Shown here one piece after another: positions 36,333-45,174 of a stretch of DNA of 64,000 nucleotides (position 1 is its first letter; the number at the start of each line of letters is the position of its first letter). The position numbers were made by a program, and so were the translations under genes. This stretch comes from Acidibrevibacterium fodinaquatile (GTDB lineage: Bacteria; Pseudomonadota; Alphaproteobacteria; Acetobacterales; Acetobacteraceae): contig NZ_CP029176.1 of the NCBI RefSeq assembly GCF_003352165.1, positions 2,921,501 to 2,985,500 on the forward strand, given 5' to 3'. A model generated the notes under the pieces. That model made no database searches. It saw nothing but the letters and a program-made list of their open reading frames with translations, and was not told where the DNA came from.

Positions 36333-37151
36333 TCAATCCCATTTCGGCGCAAACGGCGGATTGACGCAGCGCTGGGTCTTGGGGAGGGCCTTGATGCGGG
36401 CGCGATCATCGTCGTCGAGGGTGATTTTCCAGGCGGCGAGATTGGCCGCTTGGCTCTCGCGCCGCCCGGCTTTCGGGATCACCGCGATAGCGGGCTGATC
36501 GAGGAGCCATTTGAGGGCCACCTGCGCGGGCGTCGCATCGTGTTTTTTGGCGATTTCGGTGAGCGTCGGGTGTTCGGCGAGCCGGCCTTGCGCAAGCGGG
36601 CAATAAGCGGTGACGAACAGCCCCTTCGCGCGAGCGTAGGTCAGCACCGCCGCTTGGTCGAGCAGGACATGATATTCGATCTGGTTGCAGACGATCGGCG
36701 CCCGCACCGTCTCCACCGCCTCGCGCAGCAGCGCGGTCGGGAAATTGGAGACACCGATCGCCCGCGTCAGCCCTTCGTCGCGCAGCCGCACCATGGTCTC
36801 GAGCGCCGCCGGCAGATCCATCCCCGGCGCCGGCCAGTGGATCAGATAGAGATCGAGATGATCGAGCCGGAGCGCCCGCAAAGAGGCCTCACAGGCGCGC
36901 CGGATGCCATCCGGCGTCAGATGCTCCCACCACACCTTGCTGGTGACGTGAAGATCATCGCGCTTGATCCCCGAGGCCGCGACCGCGGCACCGATCTCCG
37001 CCTCATTGGCATACATCTCGGCGGTATCGATATGGCGATAGCCGAGCGCGAGCGCTTGCGCGACGGCCGCACGGCAAGCCTCCCCTTGAAGGCGGAACGT
37101 GCCCAGGCCGAGCCGGTCCATGCGCAAGCCGCCGGCGGTGATTTTTTCCAT
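36333..37151 (-). CDS. Aldo/keto reductase (2,5-diketo-D-gluconate reductase type)
   Basis: A 272-residue TIM-barrel NADPH reductase. The catalytic tetrad is visible: Asp and Tyr in DTAEMYANEAEIG, Lys in VTSKVWWEHL, His in YLIHWPAPG. The family motif GVSNFPTALL and a C-terminal VIPKAGRRES cofactor loop are present. It probably reduces small aldehydes or sugar ketones; the exact substrate is unknown. ATG at 37151; 144 nt of unremarkable sequence separate it from the GT4 gene upstream. Confidence 0.9.
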   Translation of the reverse strand: MEKITAGGLRMDRLGLGTFRLQGEACRAAVAQALALGYRHIDTAEMYANEAEIGAAVAASGIKRDDLHVTSKVWWEHLTPDGIRRACEASLRALRLDHLDLYLIHWPAPGMDLPAALETMVRLRDEGLTRAIGVSNFPTALLREAVETVRAPIVCNQIEYHVLLDQAAVLTYARAKGLFVTAYCPLAQGRLAEHPTLTEIAKKHDATPAQVALKWLLDQPAIAVIPKAGRRESQAANLAAWKITLDDDDRARIKALPKTQRCVNPPFAPKWD

Positions 37152-37295
37152 GAAAACCCTTTCGATACGACAAAGACCGTTGCCCGTTCAAAGGGATAGC
37201 GGAAAATGGGCGCATCTTCAAGGCAGCGGCATGGACCTCTTCAGGCAATCGGGCGAACCGGGTTTGAGAAACGCCAAGAATGACACCAGCGACGC

Positions 37296-38345
37296 TTACC
37301 CCACGACGCGCAGACGCTGGCGCGGCTCGGCGATCGCGCGGTAGAGCGCGAGATAGTCGAGCGCCATGCGCTTGGCGGTGAAGCGCTTCTCGAACTGAGC
37401 GCGCACCCGCGCGCGATCGAGTTCGCCGAGACGTTCGACGGCGCCGATGGCCCCGGTCTCGTCCTCGACGATGAAGCCGGAGATGCCATCATCGACCACT
37501 TCCGGCACCGAGCCGCGATTGATCGCAATCACCGGCGTGCCGCAGGCCATCGCTTCGATCATGACGAGACCGAACGGCTCCGGCCAGTCGATCGGCATCA
37601 AAAGGGCGATCGCGCCGGAGAGGAAATCAGGCTTCTGCGCCTCGTTGATTTCGCCGATCAGCTCGACGCCGGGGTCGTCCAGCATCGGCTTGATCACGGC
37701 CTCGAAATACGCCCGGTCGGCGTTGTCCACCTTGGCCGCGATCTTGAGCGGGATCCCGGCCGCACGCGCGATGCGGATGGCCCGATCGGGGCGCTTTTCG
37801 GGCGAAATGCGGCCGAGAAAGGCGAGATAGCTCGGGGTTGCCGGCCGCGGCGTCAGCAGGTTTTCCGGCAGGCCATGCAGCACCGTGCCGATGAAATTGG
37901 CCTGCGGCAGCGGGCGGCGCTGGGAGTCGGAGATCGAGACTAACGGCACCTGCGAGAAGACATCGAAGATGCCCTGGTATTCGATCATGTCGAGGCGGCC
38001 ATGCAAGGTGTTCAGCCACGGCGTCGGCTGGCGGCTGAACAGGCTGAAGGGCAGATATTCATTGTGGAAATGCAGCACATCGAACTCACCCGCGCGTTGC
38101 ATCACCCGCTCCATGAGCAGCGCATGCGGCGCGATCGGGTCGCGGATCGCGGGATCGAGGCGGAGCGCGCGCGGCCAAGCCGCCTCGAGATGGGCCGTGG
38201 TCTCCGAATCCCCGCTGGCAAACAGCGTCACCTCATGGCCGAGCGCGACCAGCTCCTCGGTCAGGTAGGAGACGACGCGTTCGGTGCCGCCATAGAATTT
38301 CGGCGGCACAGCTTCATAGAGGGGGGCGATCTGGGCGATGCGCAT
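37296..38345 (-). CDS. Glycosyltransferase family 4
   Basis: A 349-residue GT-B enzyme. The N-terminal domain begins MRIAQIAPLYEAVPPKFYGG with the GGTERVV nucleotide-sugar loop. The C-terminal donor domain has LGRISPEKRPDRAIRIA and the EX7E motif in WPEPFGLVMIEAMACGTPVIA. It probably adds a hexose in exopolysaccharide or glycolipid synthesis; donor and acceptor are not determinable. The ATG at 38345 has a GAGAG site. The 217-nt gap upstream, shared with the divergent ABC transporter, shows no clear motif. Confidence 0.88.
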   Translation of the reverse strand: MRIAQIAPLYEAVPPKFYGGTERVVSYLTEELVALGHEVTLFASGDSETTAHLEAAWPRALRLDPAIRDPIAPHALLMERVMQRAGEFDVLHFHNEYLPFSLFSRQPTPWLNTLHGRLDMIEYQGIFDVFSQVPLVSISDSQRRPLPQANFIGTVLHGLPENLLTPRPATPSYLAFLGRISPEKRPDRAIRIARAAGIPLKIAAKVDNADRAYFEAVIKPMLDDPGVELIGEINEAQKPDFLSGAIALLMPIDWPEPFGLVMIEAMACGTPVIAINRGSVPEVVDDGISGFIVEDETGAIGAVERLGELDRARVRAQFEKRFTAKRMALDYLALYRAIAEPRQRLRVVG

Positions 38346-38562
38346 GGTTTTTTCTCTCTTTGAGCCAGATATCCGATCACTTCATAGCCGACGTCGTCGC
38401 GGCTGATGTCTTCGCGCCGCCGCGCTTTTGACGCTCCTGGGCGGCGCGGGTGGTAGTTAGAGAGACGAAACGGGCAAATCTAGGGCGGATTTTGCCTTAA
38501 CTCCGCCGCAATGCCGCGCAACATTGAGGCTCATTCCCGCCCCACGAAAGACGCCGACCGCC

Positions 38563-40386
38563 ATGTTGTTCGCTCGCCCCCATCCCCCCGCGACCACCGG
38601 CAACGATGCCCCCCCGCTGCCCGACATCGCAGCGCTCGAGCACCTCGCGCGCCGGCCGATCGCGTTCATCTTCGCTTACGTGCTGCGCCATAAATTCCAG
38701 CACGCGGTGGTGATCGGCGCGGTGATGCTCGCCGTCGGGTTCTCGGTCAGCTCGCAATACGCGCTGAAACATCTCGTCGACACGCTGATGGCGCATCGGA
38801 TCGCCGCCGTTTGGTGGGCGTTCGGCCTGCTTGCCGGGGTGATCGCCGCCGATAATCTCACCTGGCGTCTCGCCGGCTGGGTCGCGTCCTACGTCTTCGT
38901 TGCCGTCACCGGCGATGTCCGGCGCGATCTTTTCGCCCATCTCACCGGTCACGCACCGTCTTTCTTCGCCGAGCGCCAGCCGGGCACGCTCGCCGGGCGC
39001 ATCACCGCGACCGCCAACGCCATCTTCACCGTAGAAAACCTGTTCTCCTGGAACGTGATGCCGCCTTGCCTTGCGGTGGTTCTCGCGATCTGTTTCCTCG
39101 CCTCCGTCGATCCGGTAATGGCGCTGGTGCTGGCGACGATTTCGGGCTCGCTCGCCGCCCTGTTGATCCGGCTCGCGAGCCGCGGCACCGCGCTCCATCA
39201 TCGCTACGCCGCCGAGGCCGCCGCCGTCGATGGTGAACTCGTCGACGTCATCAACAACATCTCCCTGGTGCGCGCCTTCGGCGCCTTCGGCCGCGAGCAG
39301 GCGCGGTTTCGCCGCCGCATCGGCGCCGAAATGAAAGCGCGCGGCGAAAGCCTTCGCTATCTCGAACGCCTCCGCCTTCTCCATGCCGCGACCACGGCGC
39401 TGCTCACCGCGGGCATCCTCGCCTGGGGCATCCTGCTCTGGCAGCGCGGCGCCGCCAGCGCCGGCGACATGGTGCTGGTCAGCACGCTCGGTTTCATCAT
39501 CCTGCACGGCACCCGTGATCTCGCCGTCGCCCTCGTCGATATGGTGCAGCACATCGCGCGGCTCTCGGAAGCGCTGTCGACGCTGCTGCTCCCGCATGAG
39601 CTGCGCGACGCTGCGGATGCGCAGAAACTCGCGGTGCCGCGCGGCCTGGTCGAATTCCGCGACGTCTCCTTCGCCTATCCCGGCGGGCAGACGGTGCTCA
39701 AGAATTTCAATCTCCGCATCGAACCGGGCTCACGTCTCGGCCTCGTCGGCCGCTCCGGCTCGGGCAAGACCACGGTGCTCACCCTTTTGCAGCGTTTTCG
39801 CGATATCGATGGCGGGGAAATCCTGATCGACGGCCAAAGCATCGCCGACCTTGCCCAGGAAAGCCTGCATCGCGCGATCGCGGTGGTGCCGCAGGACGTG
39901 CTGATGTTCCACCGCTCGGTGCGCGAGAATATCCGCTATGGCCGACCCGACGCCACCGACCAGGAGGTCCGCGCCGCCGCCGAGGCCGCTGGCTGCCACG
40001 ATTTCATCATGCAGCTCGCAGACGGTTACGATACCGTCGTCGGCGATCGCGGCACCAAGCTCTCGGGCGGTCAGCGCCAGAGGATCGCCATCGCCCGCGC
40101 CTTCCTGTGCGATGCGCCGGTGCTGCTGCTCGACGAGGCGACCAGCGCGCTCGACAGCGAGGCCGAGCAGGCGGTGCAGGACGCGCTCATGCGGCTGATG
40201 ATCGGGCGCACGGTGATCGCCGTCGCCCACCGGCTCTCCACCCTCAAGGATTTCGACCGCATCGTCGTCATGCAGTCTGGCCAGATCGTCCAGGACGGCA
40301 GCCCGATCGAACTCGAACAATCGCCCGGCCTCTATCGCGAGCTGCTCCGTCGCCAAGCGCTGCAGCTCGTCGACGTGGCCGCTTAG
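38563..40386 (+). CDS. ABC transporter, fused permease/ATPase (exporter type)
   Basis: A 607-residue half-transporter: six membrane helices over residues ~20-310, then an ATPase domain with Walker A VGRSGSGKTTVL, signature LSGGQRQRIAIARA, Walker B VLLLDEATSALDSE and switch histidine in IAVAHRLSTL. It resembles MsbA-like lipid or drug exporters. The first ATG is 38563; a TTG at 38524 is possible but lacks a ribosome site. The stop codon TAG (40384-40386) is the first three bases of the 107-bp repeat. The divergent neighbour is a GT4 glycosyltransferase, so a glycolipid or polysaccharide cargo is conceivable. Confidence 0.9.
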   Translation: MLFARPHPPATTGNDAPPLPDIAALEHLARRPIAFIFAYVLRHKFQHAVVIGAVMLAVGFSVSSQYALKHLVDTLMAHRIAAVWWAFGLLAGVIAADNLTWRLAGWVASYVFVAVTGDVRRDLFAHLTGHAPSFFAERQPGTLAGRITATANAIFTVENLFSWNVMPPCLAVVLAICFLASVDPVMALVLATISGSLAALLIRLASRGTALHHRYAAEAAAVDGELVDVINNISLVRAFGAFGREQARFRRRIGAEMKARGESLRYLERLRLLHAATTALLTAGILAWGILLWQRGAASAGDMVLVSTLGFIILHGTRDLAVALVDMVQHIARLSEALSTLLLPHELRDAADAQKLAVPRGLVEFRDVSFAYPGGQTVLKNFNLRIEPGSRLGLVGRSGSGKTTVLTLLQRFRDIDGGEILIDGQSIADLAQESLHRAIAVVPQDVLMFHRSVRENIRYGRPDATDQEVRAAAEAAGCHDFIMQLADGYDTVVGDRGTKLSGGQRQRIAIARAFLCDAPVLLLDEATSALDSEAEQAVQDALMRLMIGRTVIAVAHRLSTLKDFDRIVVMQSGQIVQDGSPIELEQSPGLYRELLRRQALQLVDVAA

Positions 40387-40490
40387 AGCAAGGTAGGTTT
40401 TGATTGAACCATCCAGTTCACTCAAAACCGGCCAACTTGCTCGCCAAAATAGGCGTAGAGCGTGATCGACTTAAACCGATCACGCTCTAG
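40384..40490. repeat. 107-bp two-hairpin interspersed repeat, copy B
   Basis: Same length and layout as copy A at 30691-30797, with about seven substitutions. In the 3' hairpin the stem reads GAGCGTGATCG...CGATCACGCTC, against GAGCGCGATCG...CGATCGCGCTC in copy A: two changes that keep the pairing. Its first three bases are the stop codon of the ABC transporter gene. Confidence 0.92.
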
Positions 40491-40505
40491 GGCCGCGAAC
40501 GCGGC

Positions 40506-40609
40506 TAGAGCGTGCCCGGATCATATCGATCCAGACACGCTCTATTAAGGTATTGTTGTAGAGTGTGATTCACGTCTCCGGCGATTCCGCCTTCGACGAT
40601 CACGCTCTA
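40506..40609. repeat. Two further TAGAGYGTG...CACGCTCTA hairpins
   Basis: Hairpin 1 spans 40506-40544 (TAGAGCGTG ... CACGCTCTA with an inner GGATC/GATCC). Hairpin 2 spans 40559-40609 (TAGAGTGTGAT ... ATCACGCTCTA). Both share the outer arms of the 107-bp repeat's 3' hairpin. With it they fill the gap 40387-40606. The last element ends on the stop codon of the GntR gene. Confidence 0.85.
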
Positions 40610-41299
40610 GCCGCCAGAGTGCGTTTGGCAGGCGGCGCGGGCGAATTCGTCGATATAATCGATCAGCGCGTCAGACGCCTCTGCCGCCGCCGCCGGCGCG
40701 CCATCGGCGACGGCGCGGGCGACCGCGGCATGAAGGCGGGCGGCGCGCGCGAGATCGGCGACCTCGCGGTAATGCATGTACCAGAAGCGCCGTGACAGCC
40801 CGTTCATCAACGCCATCGCGCCGGCGGCGAACTCGTTTCGCGCGCTCTCCAAAAGCAGGAGATTGAAGGCGCGATCGAGACGCATGAACGCGGTATCGTC
40901 ATTGCCAGCGGCGGCGTCTTCCATGCCGGCGGCGATGTCGGCGAAACGCGCGCGCTGCGCCGGGCTCGCCTCGGTCGCGGCGGTGCGGGCGAGCAGGCGC
41001 TCGATCTCGCGGCGAACGGCGAGCAGCCGCAATTGCCGGGCGATGTCGATCTCGGTGACGACGATGCCACGGCGCGGCAGCACCCGCACCAGCCCCTCGC
41101 GCGCGAGCCGCTGCAACGCCTCGCGCACCGGCGTGCGGCCCAGCCCGCAGCGCTGGCTGAGAACCGCCTCGGAGACCGCAGCGCCGGGAGCCAGACGCAG
41201 CATCGCGATGTCTTCCTCGAGGATGCGATAGGCGCGCTCGGTCAGCGAACACGCCGCCCCGGCCGGCGGGGCGGCAGGCGGGGAGCCGTCATGCGTCAT
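40607..41299 (-). CDS. GntR-family transcriptional regulator (FCD domain)
   Basis: 230 residues. The N-terminal winged helix-turn-helix (residues ~20-85, with LSQRCGLGRTPVREALQRLA and LVRVLPRRGIVVTE) is followed by an all-helical FCD ligand-binding domain. Such regulators usually respond to organic or amino acids and control a neighbouring catabolic gene, but no obvious target lies next to it. The stop codon TAG at 40609-40607 is contributed by the adjacent repeat hairpin. ATG at 41299, 12 nt after the stop of the upstream gene. Confidence 0.88.
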   Translation of the reverse strand: MTHDGSPPAAPPAGAACSLTERAYRILEEDIAMLRLAPGAAVSEAVLSQRCGLGRTPVREALQRLAREGLVRVLPRRGIVVTEIDIARQLRLLAVRREIERLLARTAATEASPAQRARFADIAAGMEDAAAGNDDTAFMRLDRAFNLLLLESARNEFAAGAMALMNGLSRRFWYMHYREVADLARAARLHAAVARAVADGAPAAAAEASDALIDYIDEFARAACQTHSGG

Positions 41300-41310
41300 G
41301 CCGCGCCCCT

Positions 41311-43209
41311 TCAGAAACCAAACATGTGATCGAGCGAGAAGCCGCCGGCTGCGTCCATCAGGCCATGATAGCCGAACAGGCGGCAGGTGGTGTCGCGGAT
41401 CAGAACATAGCCGCGCGACCCGGCGCGGGCGAGGCGATCGGGGCCAAACACGTCCTGCGGGTGGATCAGCGCCGAGCCCGAACAGGCGATGGCGAGCGGC
41501 GCCTCCGCGACCAAGGCGCCCGCTTCGTCATGGAGCAGGAGGCTCGTCGTCGAGCGCGGGTGCCATGGCGCTGAGGCCGGGTAGATGAGACAGGTGAAGC
41601 TCTGCCGCCCGCCCTCGCCGAGGCGAAGAAAAAGCCGCGTCGAAAGCCCCGGTGGCTTGCCGCTATAGGATTGCGGCTCGTCGCGATAGGTCATCAGCGT
41701 ATTGAAGATGTGGCTGCCGAAGCTCGATTCCGCCTCGTGGCCGCTCTCGCGATCGGCATAGCGGAACAAAGCGTGCAACCAGCCATTGCCCTCGCCGCCA
41801 TCACGGAAATCATAGACCAGCTCGCCATGGCCGCCTTCAGGCAGGGCGTCCGGGGCGAGAACGCTGTCGAGATCGAGGGCGAGCGCGTGATCGCGCGCAA
41901 GGCAGCCAAGGAAATGACTCCCCGCCGGCCGTCCCTCAGGGTCGAAAAGATCGAGGCGGAGCGGCAGCGAGGTCTCGCTCGTCGCCATCGGCGTCGGCTG
42001 CACGATGGTTGCGAAACGCCGCCGCGGCAGGATCGGAAACGGCAGCAGAAAGCCGCGCCCGAGCGGCGCCGGGAGCGCGCGGAGGGTGGGATCGGGGGCG
42101 AGATCGGCGCGCTCGACATTGACATGGGCGATGCGGGTGCGCCCGCCGCGCACCACCTCATAGCGCGGCCGGACGACATGGCGCCCGGCGCGGAGTTCGA
42201 TCTGCGCCGGCCAGCGAATGCCGGGCAGCAATGTCGCGACATCGAGCGCCTCGGTCGCGAAGGGCGCGATCGGGCGGGGGAACGCGACCGGCCGCTCCGC
42301 CCCCATGCGGTCGAGCGCGATCGCGCCGGCGGGGATGGCGACGGCGTGGCTATTCTGCACCCAGAGGATCACCCGCTCATCCTCGCGCGGCGCGGGGAGA
42401 CCGGCATAGCGCTCAGACGGCCAGGCATTGGCGTCATGCGTGCAAGAGAGACTGGGACCAGCGTCGGTCGGGAAGGTATCGAGGGCGTATTTCACCACGT
42501 CATGACCGGCGGCGCCGATGACATGCAGGAAAAGCTGGCCGGTGAACGGCGGCAGCCCGAAGCGGGCGCGGACGGCACGGCTGTCGATCGCGAAGCCGCC
42601 TGGACCCGCAGGCAAAGCCTCTTCCCAGGTGGCCAGCACCTCGCCGTCGGCGGCGAACAGGCGAAGCCAGAGGCGGACCGCGCCGGCGCCGTAGCCGGCC
42701 CAGTAATTGGCCGAGACGAGGCGCGTCGAAAGCCCGTCCTGATCGCGAAAAAAGGCAAAGTTGGTCGCGAAATTGCGCCGCTCGCCATAGCGTTCGGGCA
42801 CCGTCAGCATCTCCCGCGGCAGGCGGATCGCATCGAGCGAGAGACATTCCATACCGGCAGGCATAAAGGGCGCGAGACGGGCCTTGAGGCGCTCGGCGTC
42901 GAAGGCGGTGATCAGGAGTGCGCGCGCGGCACTGCGCGGCAGGTCGGTGAGCGGGCACGCCGCGCATCCGGCGATCTCGCGGCCGATCGCCCGCACATCC
43001 TCGACATAAACCTCAGCGATCGGCGGCAATGCTGGGGCGAGCGCAAGCAGCGCCGGGGCAATGCCATCCGGGTCAAGCAGGGCAATCGGCGCGAGCGGGC
43101 GGAGCCGCGCCGCGAGCGCGCTGAGAGCTTCCGCCGCGAGCGGATGCGAGAGCGCCTTATAGAGCACATTGCCGCCCTGACGCTGGTCAAAGGTCTCGAT
43201 CGCGAGCAT
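41311..43209 (-). CDS. Large conserved-looking protein of unknown function
   Basis: 632 residues, not recognised. No signal peptide, membrane span or classical catalytic motif is evident. The sequence is soluble-looking and rich in beta-prone segments, with motif-like stretches NFATNFAFFRDQDGLSTRL, SFGSHIFNTLMTYRDEP and FGYHGLMDAAGGFSLDHMF. A CAACPL pair and a SLSCTHD segment could bind metal, but this is speculative. The ATG at 43209 has GAGAGG upstream (a GTG at 43212 is possible). It sits 11 nt before the GntR gene, suggesting a shared transcript. Codon and GC usage match the neighbours. Confidence 0.7.
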   Translation of the reverse strand: MLAIETFDQRQGGNVLYKALSHPLAAEALSALAARLRPLAPIALLDPDGIAPALLALAPALPPIAEVYVEDVRAIGREIAGCAACPLTDLPRSAARALLITAFDAERLKARLAPFMPAGMECLSLDAIRLPREMLTVPERYGERRNFATNFAFFRDQDGLSTRLVSANYWAGYGAGAVRLWLRLFAADGEVLATWEEALPAGPGGFAIDSRAVRARFGLPPFTGQLFLHVIGAAGHDVVKYALDTFPTDAGPSLSCTHDANAWPSERYAGLPAPREDERVILWVQNSHAVAIPAGAIALDRMGAERPVAFPRPIAPFATEALDVATLLPGIRWPAQIELRAGRHVVRPRYEVVRGGRTRIAHVNVERADLAPDPTLRALPAPLGRGFLLPFPILPRRRFATIVQPTPMATSETSLPLRLDLFDPEGRPAGSHFLGCLARDHALALDLDSVLAPDALPEGGHGELVYDFRDGGEGNGWLHALFRYADRESGHEAESSFGSHIFNTLMTYRDEPQSYSGKPPGLSTRLFLRLGEGGRQSFTCLIYPASAPWHPRSTTSLLLHDEAGALVAEAPLAIACSGSALIHPQDVFGPDRLARAGSRGYVLIRDTTCRLFGYHGLMDAAGGFSLDHMFGF

Positions 43210-43266
43210 CACAGCCTCTCAGTTCACCGGCGCGGCGGCGCTGCGGGCACCACCAAACGGACAAAC

Positions 43267-43296
43267 GTTTTTTGGTTCTTTTTTTCAAAAAAGAAC
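43267..43296. repeat. AT-rich hairpin repeat, family 2, copy 1
   Basis: A GTTTTTTGGTTC core continues into a hairpin pairing GTTCTTTTTT with AAAAAAGAAC around a 2-3 nt loop. The same core recurs at 59731-59760. It lies in the 113-nt gap between two minus-strand genes and could terminate transcription from the ELM1-like gene. Confidence 0.6.
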
Positions 43297-43325
43297 AATT
43301 CTTCCCACCTTTCGCCCGGCACTGC

Positions 43326-44306
43326 TCAATAGCCAAGCCGCCGGCGGAGTTCATCGGCCGCCGCTTCTGTATCATTGATCGGGATCGTGGGCCAAACCTC
43401 CAACCGGCCGGTGAACTCGCGGGCCCGGCCGCTTGCGATCAGCGTCGCGCTGAAATCGCGGATGCGCCGCGAATGGCCAGGCAGACGGGCGACCAGCAGC
43501 GGCGCTGCGGTCGCCGCCGCTTCCGACATCATCGAGACGCTGTCCTCGGTCGCGATGATCACGTCGGCCAGCGCCAACAACCCGAAATAGGGATTTTCGC
43601 CGCTGCCGTCCCAGAGATAGGCGGTGCCGGCATCGCGCGGGCCGGCGAGCGCAAGCGCGAGCGCCCGTTGCGCCGCGCTTGAGGTGCGACGCGACGGGGT
43701 GACGGCGAGACCGGCGCCGTCGGCGGCGAGGGCGGCAAGCCGGATGCCGAGCGCCTCGGCTTCGAGGGCGCCGAGGCGGAACCGCCCGTTCGAGCCGCCG
43801 ACCAGCACCGCGACCAGCGGGCGCGGCAGATGGGCGAGGCGTGGCCGCCAGATCGCCGCCGCCTCGGCCAATCGCGCCGGTGTCACGCCATGGAGTGCTG
43901 TGCGGGTGACGATGACGTTGGGCCCGGTGAGATCGTCATGGATCGCGGCGAGAATGACGTCGAAGCGGCGCAGATCCATGCGCGGGTGCTGGATTTGCAC
44001 GGCGCGCAGGCCATAGCGGCGGCGCAGCGCAGCGCCGATCACGGCGCCTGCGCCGCCGCACCCGATCACGATCTCGGGGAGCGGCCCGGCGAGAGCGTCA
44101 CCGATGGCGGCGAGCGGCGCCGGCCATAGCCGCGCGGTAACAAAGCGCCAGGGCGCGCGCGGCGTGAGGATACGGCTTTCGGGGGCGAGCGATGCGGCCT
44201 CGGCCAACCCCCGCGCCTGCGCCATCAGCCCGGCATAGGATTCGCTGAGGATCCAGGAAGATGGCGGCAAGGCTGGGGGCGGCGCGGCCGAGGGTGTGCG
44301 GGTCAT
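43326..44306 (-). CDS. Mitochondrial fission ELM1-like protein (DUF1022)
   Basis: A 326-residue protein of the ELM1/DUF1022 family found in alphaproteobacteria and plants. Features include a GT-B-like core with PEIVIGCGGAGAVIG, IQHPRMDLRRFDVILAAIHD and VLVGGSNGRFRL, and the donor-site-like ATEDSVSMMSEAAATAAPLL. A glycosyltransferase-like fold suggests sugar transfer, but no bacterial substrate is established. ATG at 44306; it is divergent from the GT2 gene. Confidence 0.85.
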   Translation of the reverse strand: MTRTPSAAPPPALPPSSWILSESYAGLMAQARGLAEAASLAPESRILTPRAPWRFVTARLWPAPLAAIGDALAGPLPEIVIGCGGAGAVIGAALRRRYGLRAVQIQHPRMDLRRFDVILAAIHDDLTGPNVIVTRTALHGVTPARLAEAAAIWRPRLAHLPRPLVAVLVGGSNGRFRLGALEAEALGIRLAALAADGAGLAVTPSRRTSSAAQRALALALAGPRDAGTAYLWDGSGENPYFGLLALADVIIATEDSVSMMSEAAATAAPLLVARLPGHSRRIRDFSATLIASGRAREFTGRLEVWPTIPINDTEAAADELRRRLGY

Positions 44307-44382
44307 GGCGGGCGGGTTTGCCCGGCGCCGTCGTTGCGGTCAACCGGCTTGTCGGGGGTCTTTCGTGGTGCTACCGGCGGCG

Positions 44383-45174
44383 ATGACGATGTCAGGTTCT
44401 GATCCCGCCGCTTTGCCGCGTGTCGTGCTCTCCGCCGTCGTGCCGGTGCGGGACGAGGCGCCGAACATCCTGCCGCTCGCCCGCGAATTGCGGGCCGTGC
44501 TGGCGGCGTTTGCGGCGCGGCATGGCGGCGCCGAAATCGTCTATGTCGATGACGGGAGCGCCGATGAGACGCCAGCCCGCCTTGCCGAAGCGGCGCGGCT
44601 CTCCGGCGTTCCGCTACGCTGGCGCCGCCATCGCGTCGCTTGCGGACAGAGTGCGGCGCTCGCGACCGGCATCGCCGCCGCCGCCGGCGAATGGATCGCA
44701 ACATTGGACGGCGACGGCCAAAACGACCCCGCCGATATTCCGCGTCTGTTCGATCGCGCGCTGGCCGAAGCGGGTAGGCGCGAGCCGGTGTTGATCGCGG
44801 GATGGCGAAAGGCGCGGCGCGATGGCTGGCGAAAACGGGTGAGTTCACGCCTTGCCAATCGCCTCCGCGCGGCGATGCTCGGCGATGGAACGCCCGATAC
44901 CGGCTGCGGGCTGAAGCTGTTTCGCCGTGCCGCCTTCCTCGATCTGCCGCGTTTCGATCATATGCACCGCTTTCTGCCGGCGTTGTTTCTGCGTGCCGGC
45001 GGGCGCGTGGTCAGCGTCGCGGTCAATCACCGGCCGCGCCACGCCGGGCGCTCGCATTATGGCACGCTCGACCGGCTTTGCGTCGGCCTGGTCGATCTCG
45101 CCGGCGTCTATTGGCTGATGCGGCGCAGCACCCGCCCCGATGTCGTGACGCCGGACCAAGGGGCGCGGTCGTGA
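44383..45174 (+). CDS. Glycosyltransferase family 2 (dolichol-phosphate mannosyltransferase-like)
   Basis: A 263-residue GT-A enzyme with VLSAVVPVRDEAPNILPLA, IVYVDDGSADETP, the metal-binding ATLDGDGQNDPADIP and a GCGLKLFRRAAFLDLPRFD acceptor segment. It resembles polyprenyl-phosphate glycosyltransferases, with at most one weak hydrophobic C-terminal stretch. The ATG at 44383 is chosen over 44296, which overlaps the divergent gene. It overlaps the SH3 gene by 4 nt (GTGA), making it the first gene of the coupled five-gene run. Confidence 0.87.
   Translation: MTMSGSDPAALPRVVLSAVVPVRDEAPNILPLARELRAVLAAFAARHGGAEIVYVDDGSADETPARLAEAARLSGVPLRWRRHRVACGQSAALATGIAAAAGEWIATLDGDGQNDPADIPRLFDRALAEAGRREPVLIAGWRKARRDGWRKRVSSRLANRLRAAMLGDGTPDTGCGLKLFRRAAFLDLPRFDHMHRFLPALFLRAGGRVVSVAVNHRPRHAGRSHYGTLDRLCVGLVDLAGVYWLMRRSTRPDVVTPDQGARS

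Noticed and set aside
41671-43332. 553-codon plus-strand open frame opposite the 632-aa unknown protein
   Set aside because: Considered as an alternative because the minus-strand protein is itself unknown, but the minus frame has a ribosome site and globular composition while the plus frame is charge-rich shadow sequence.
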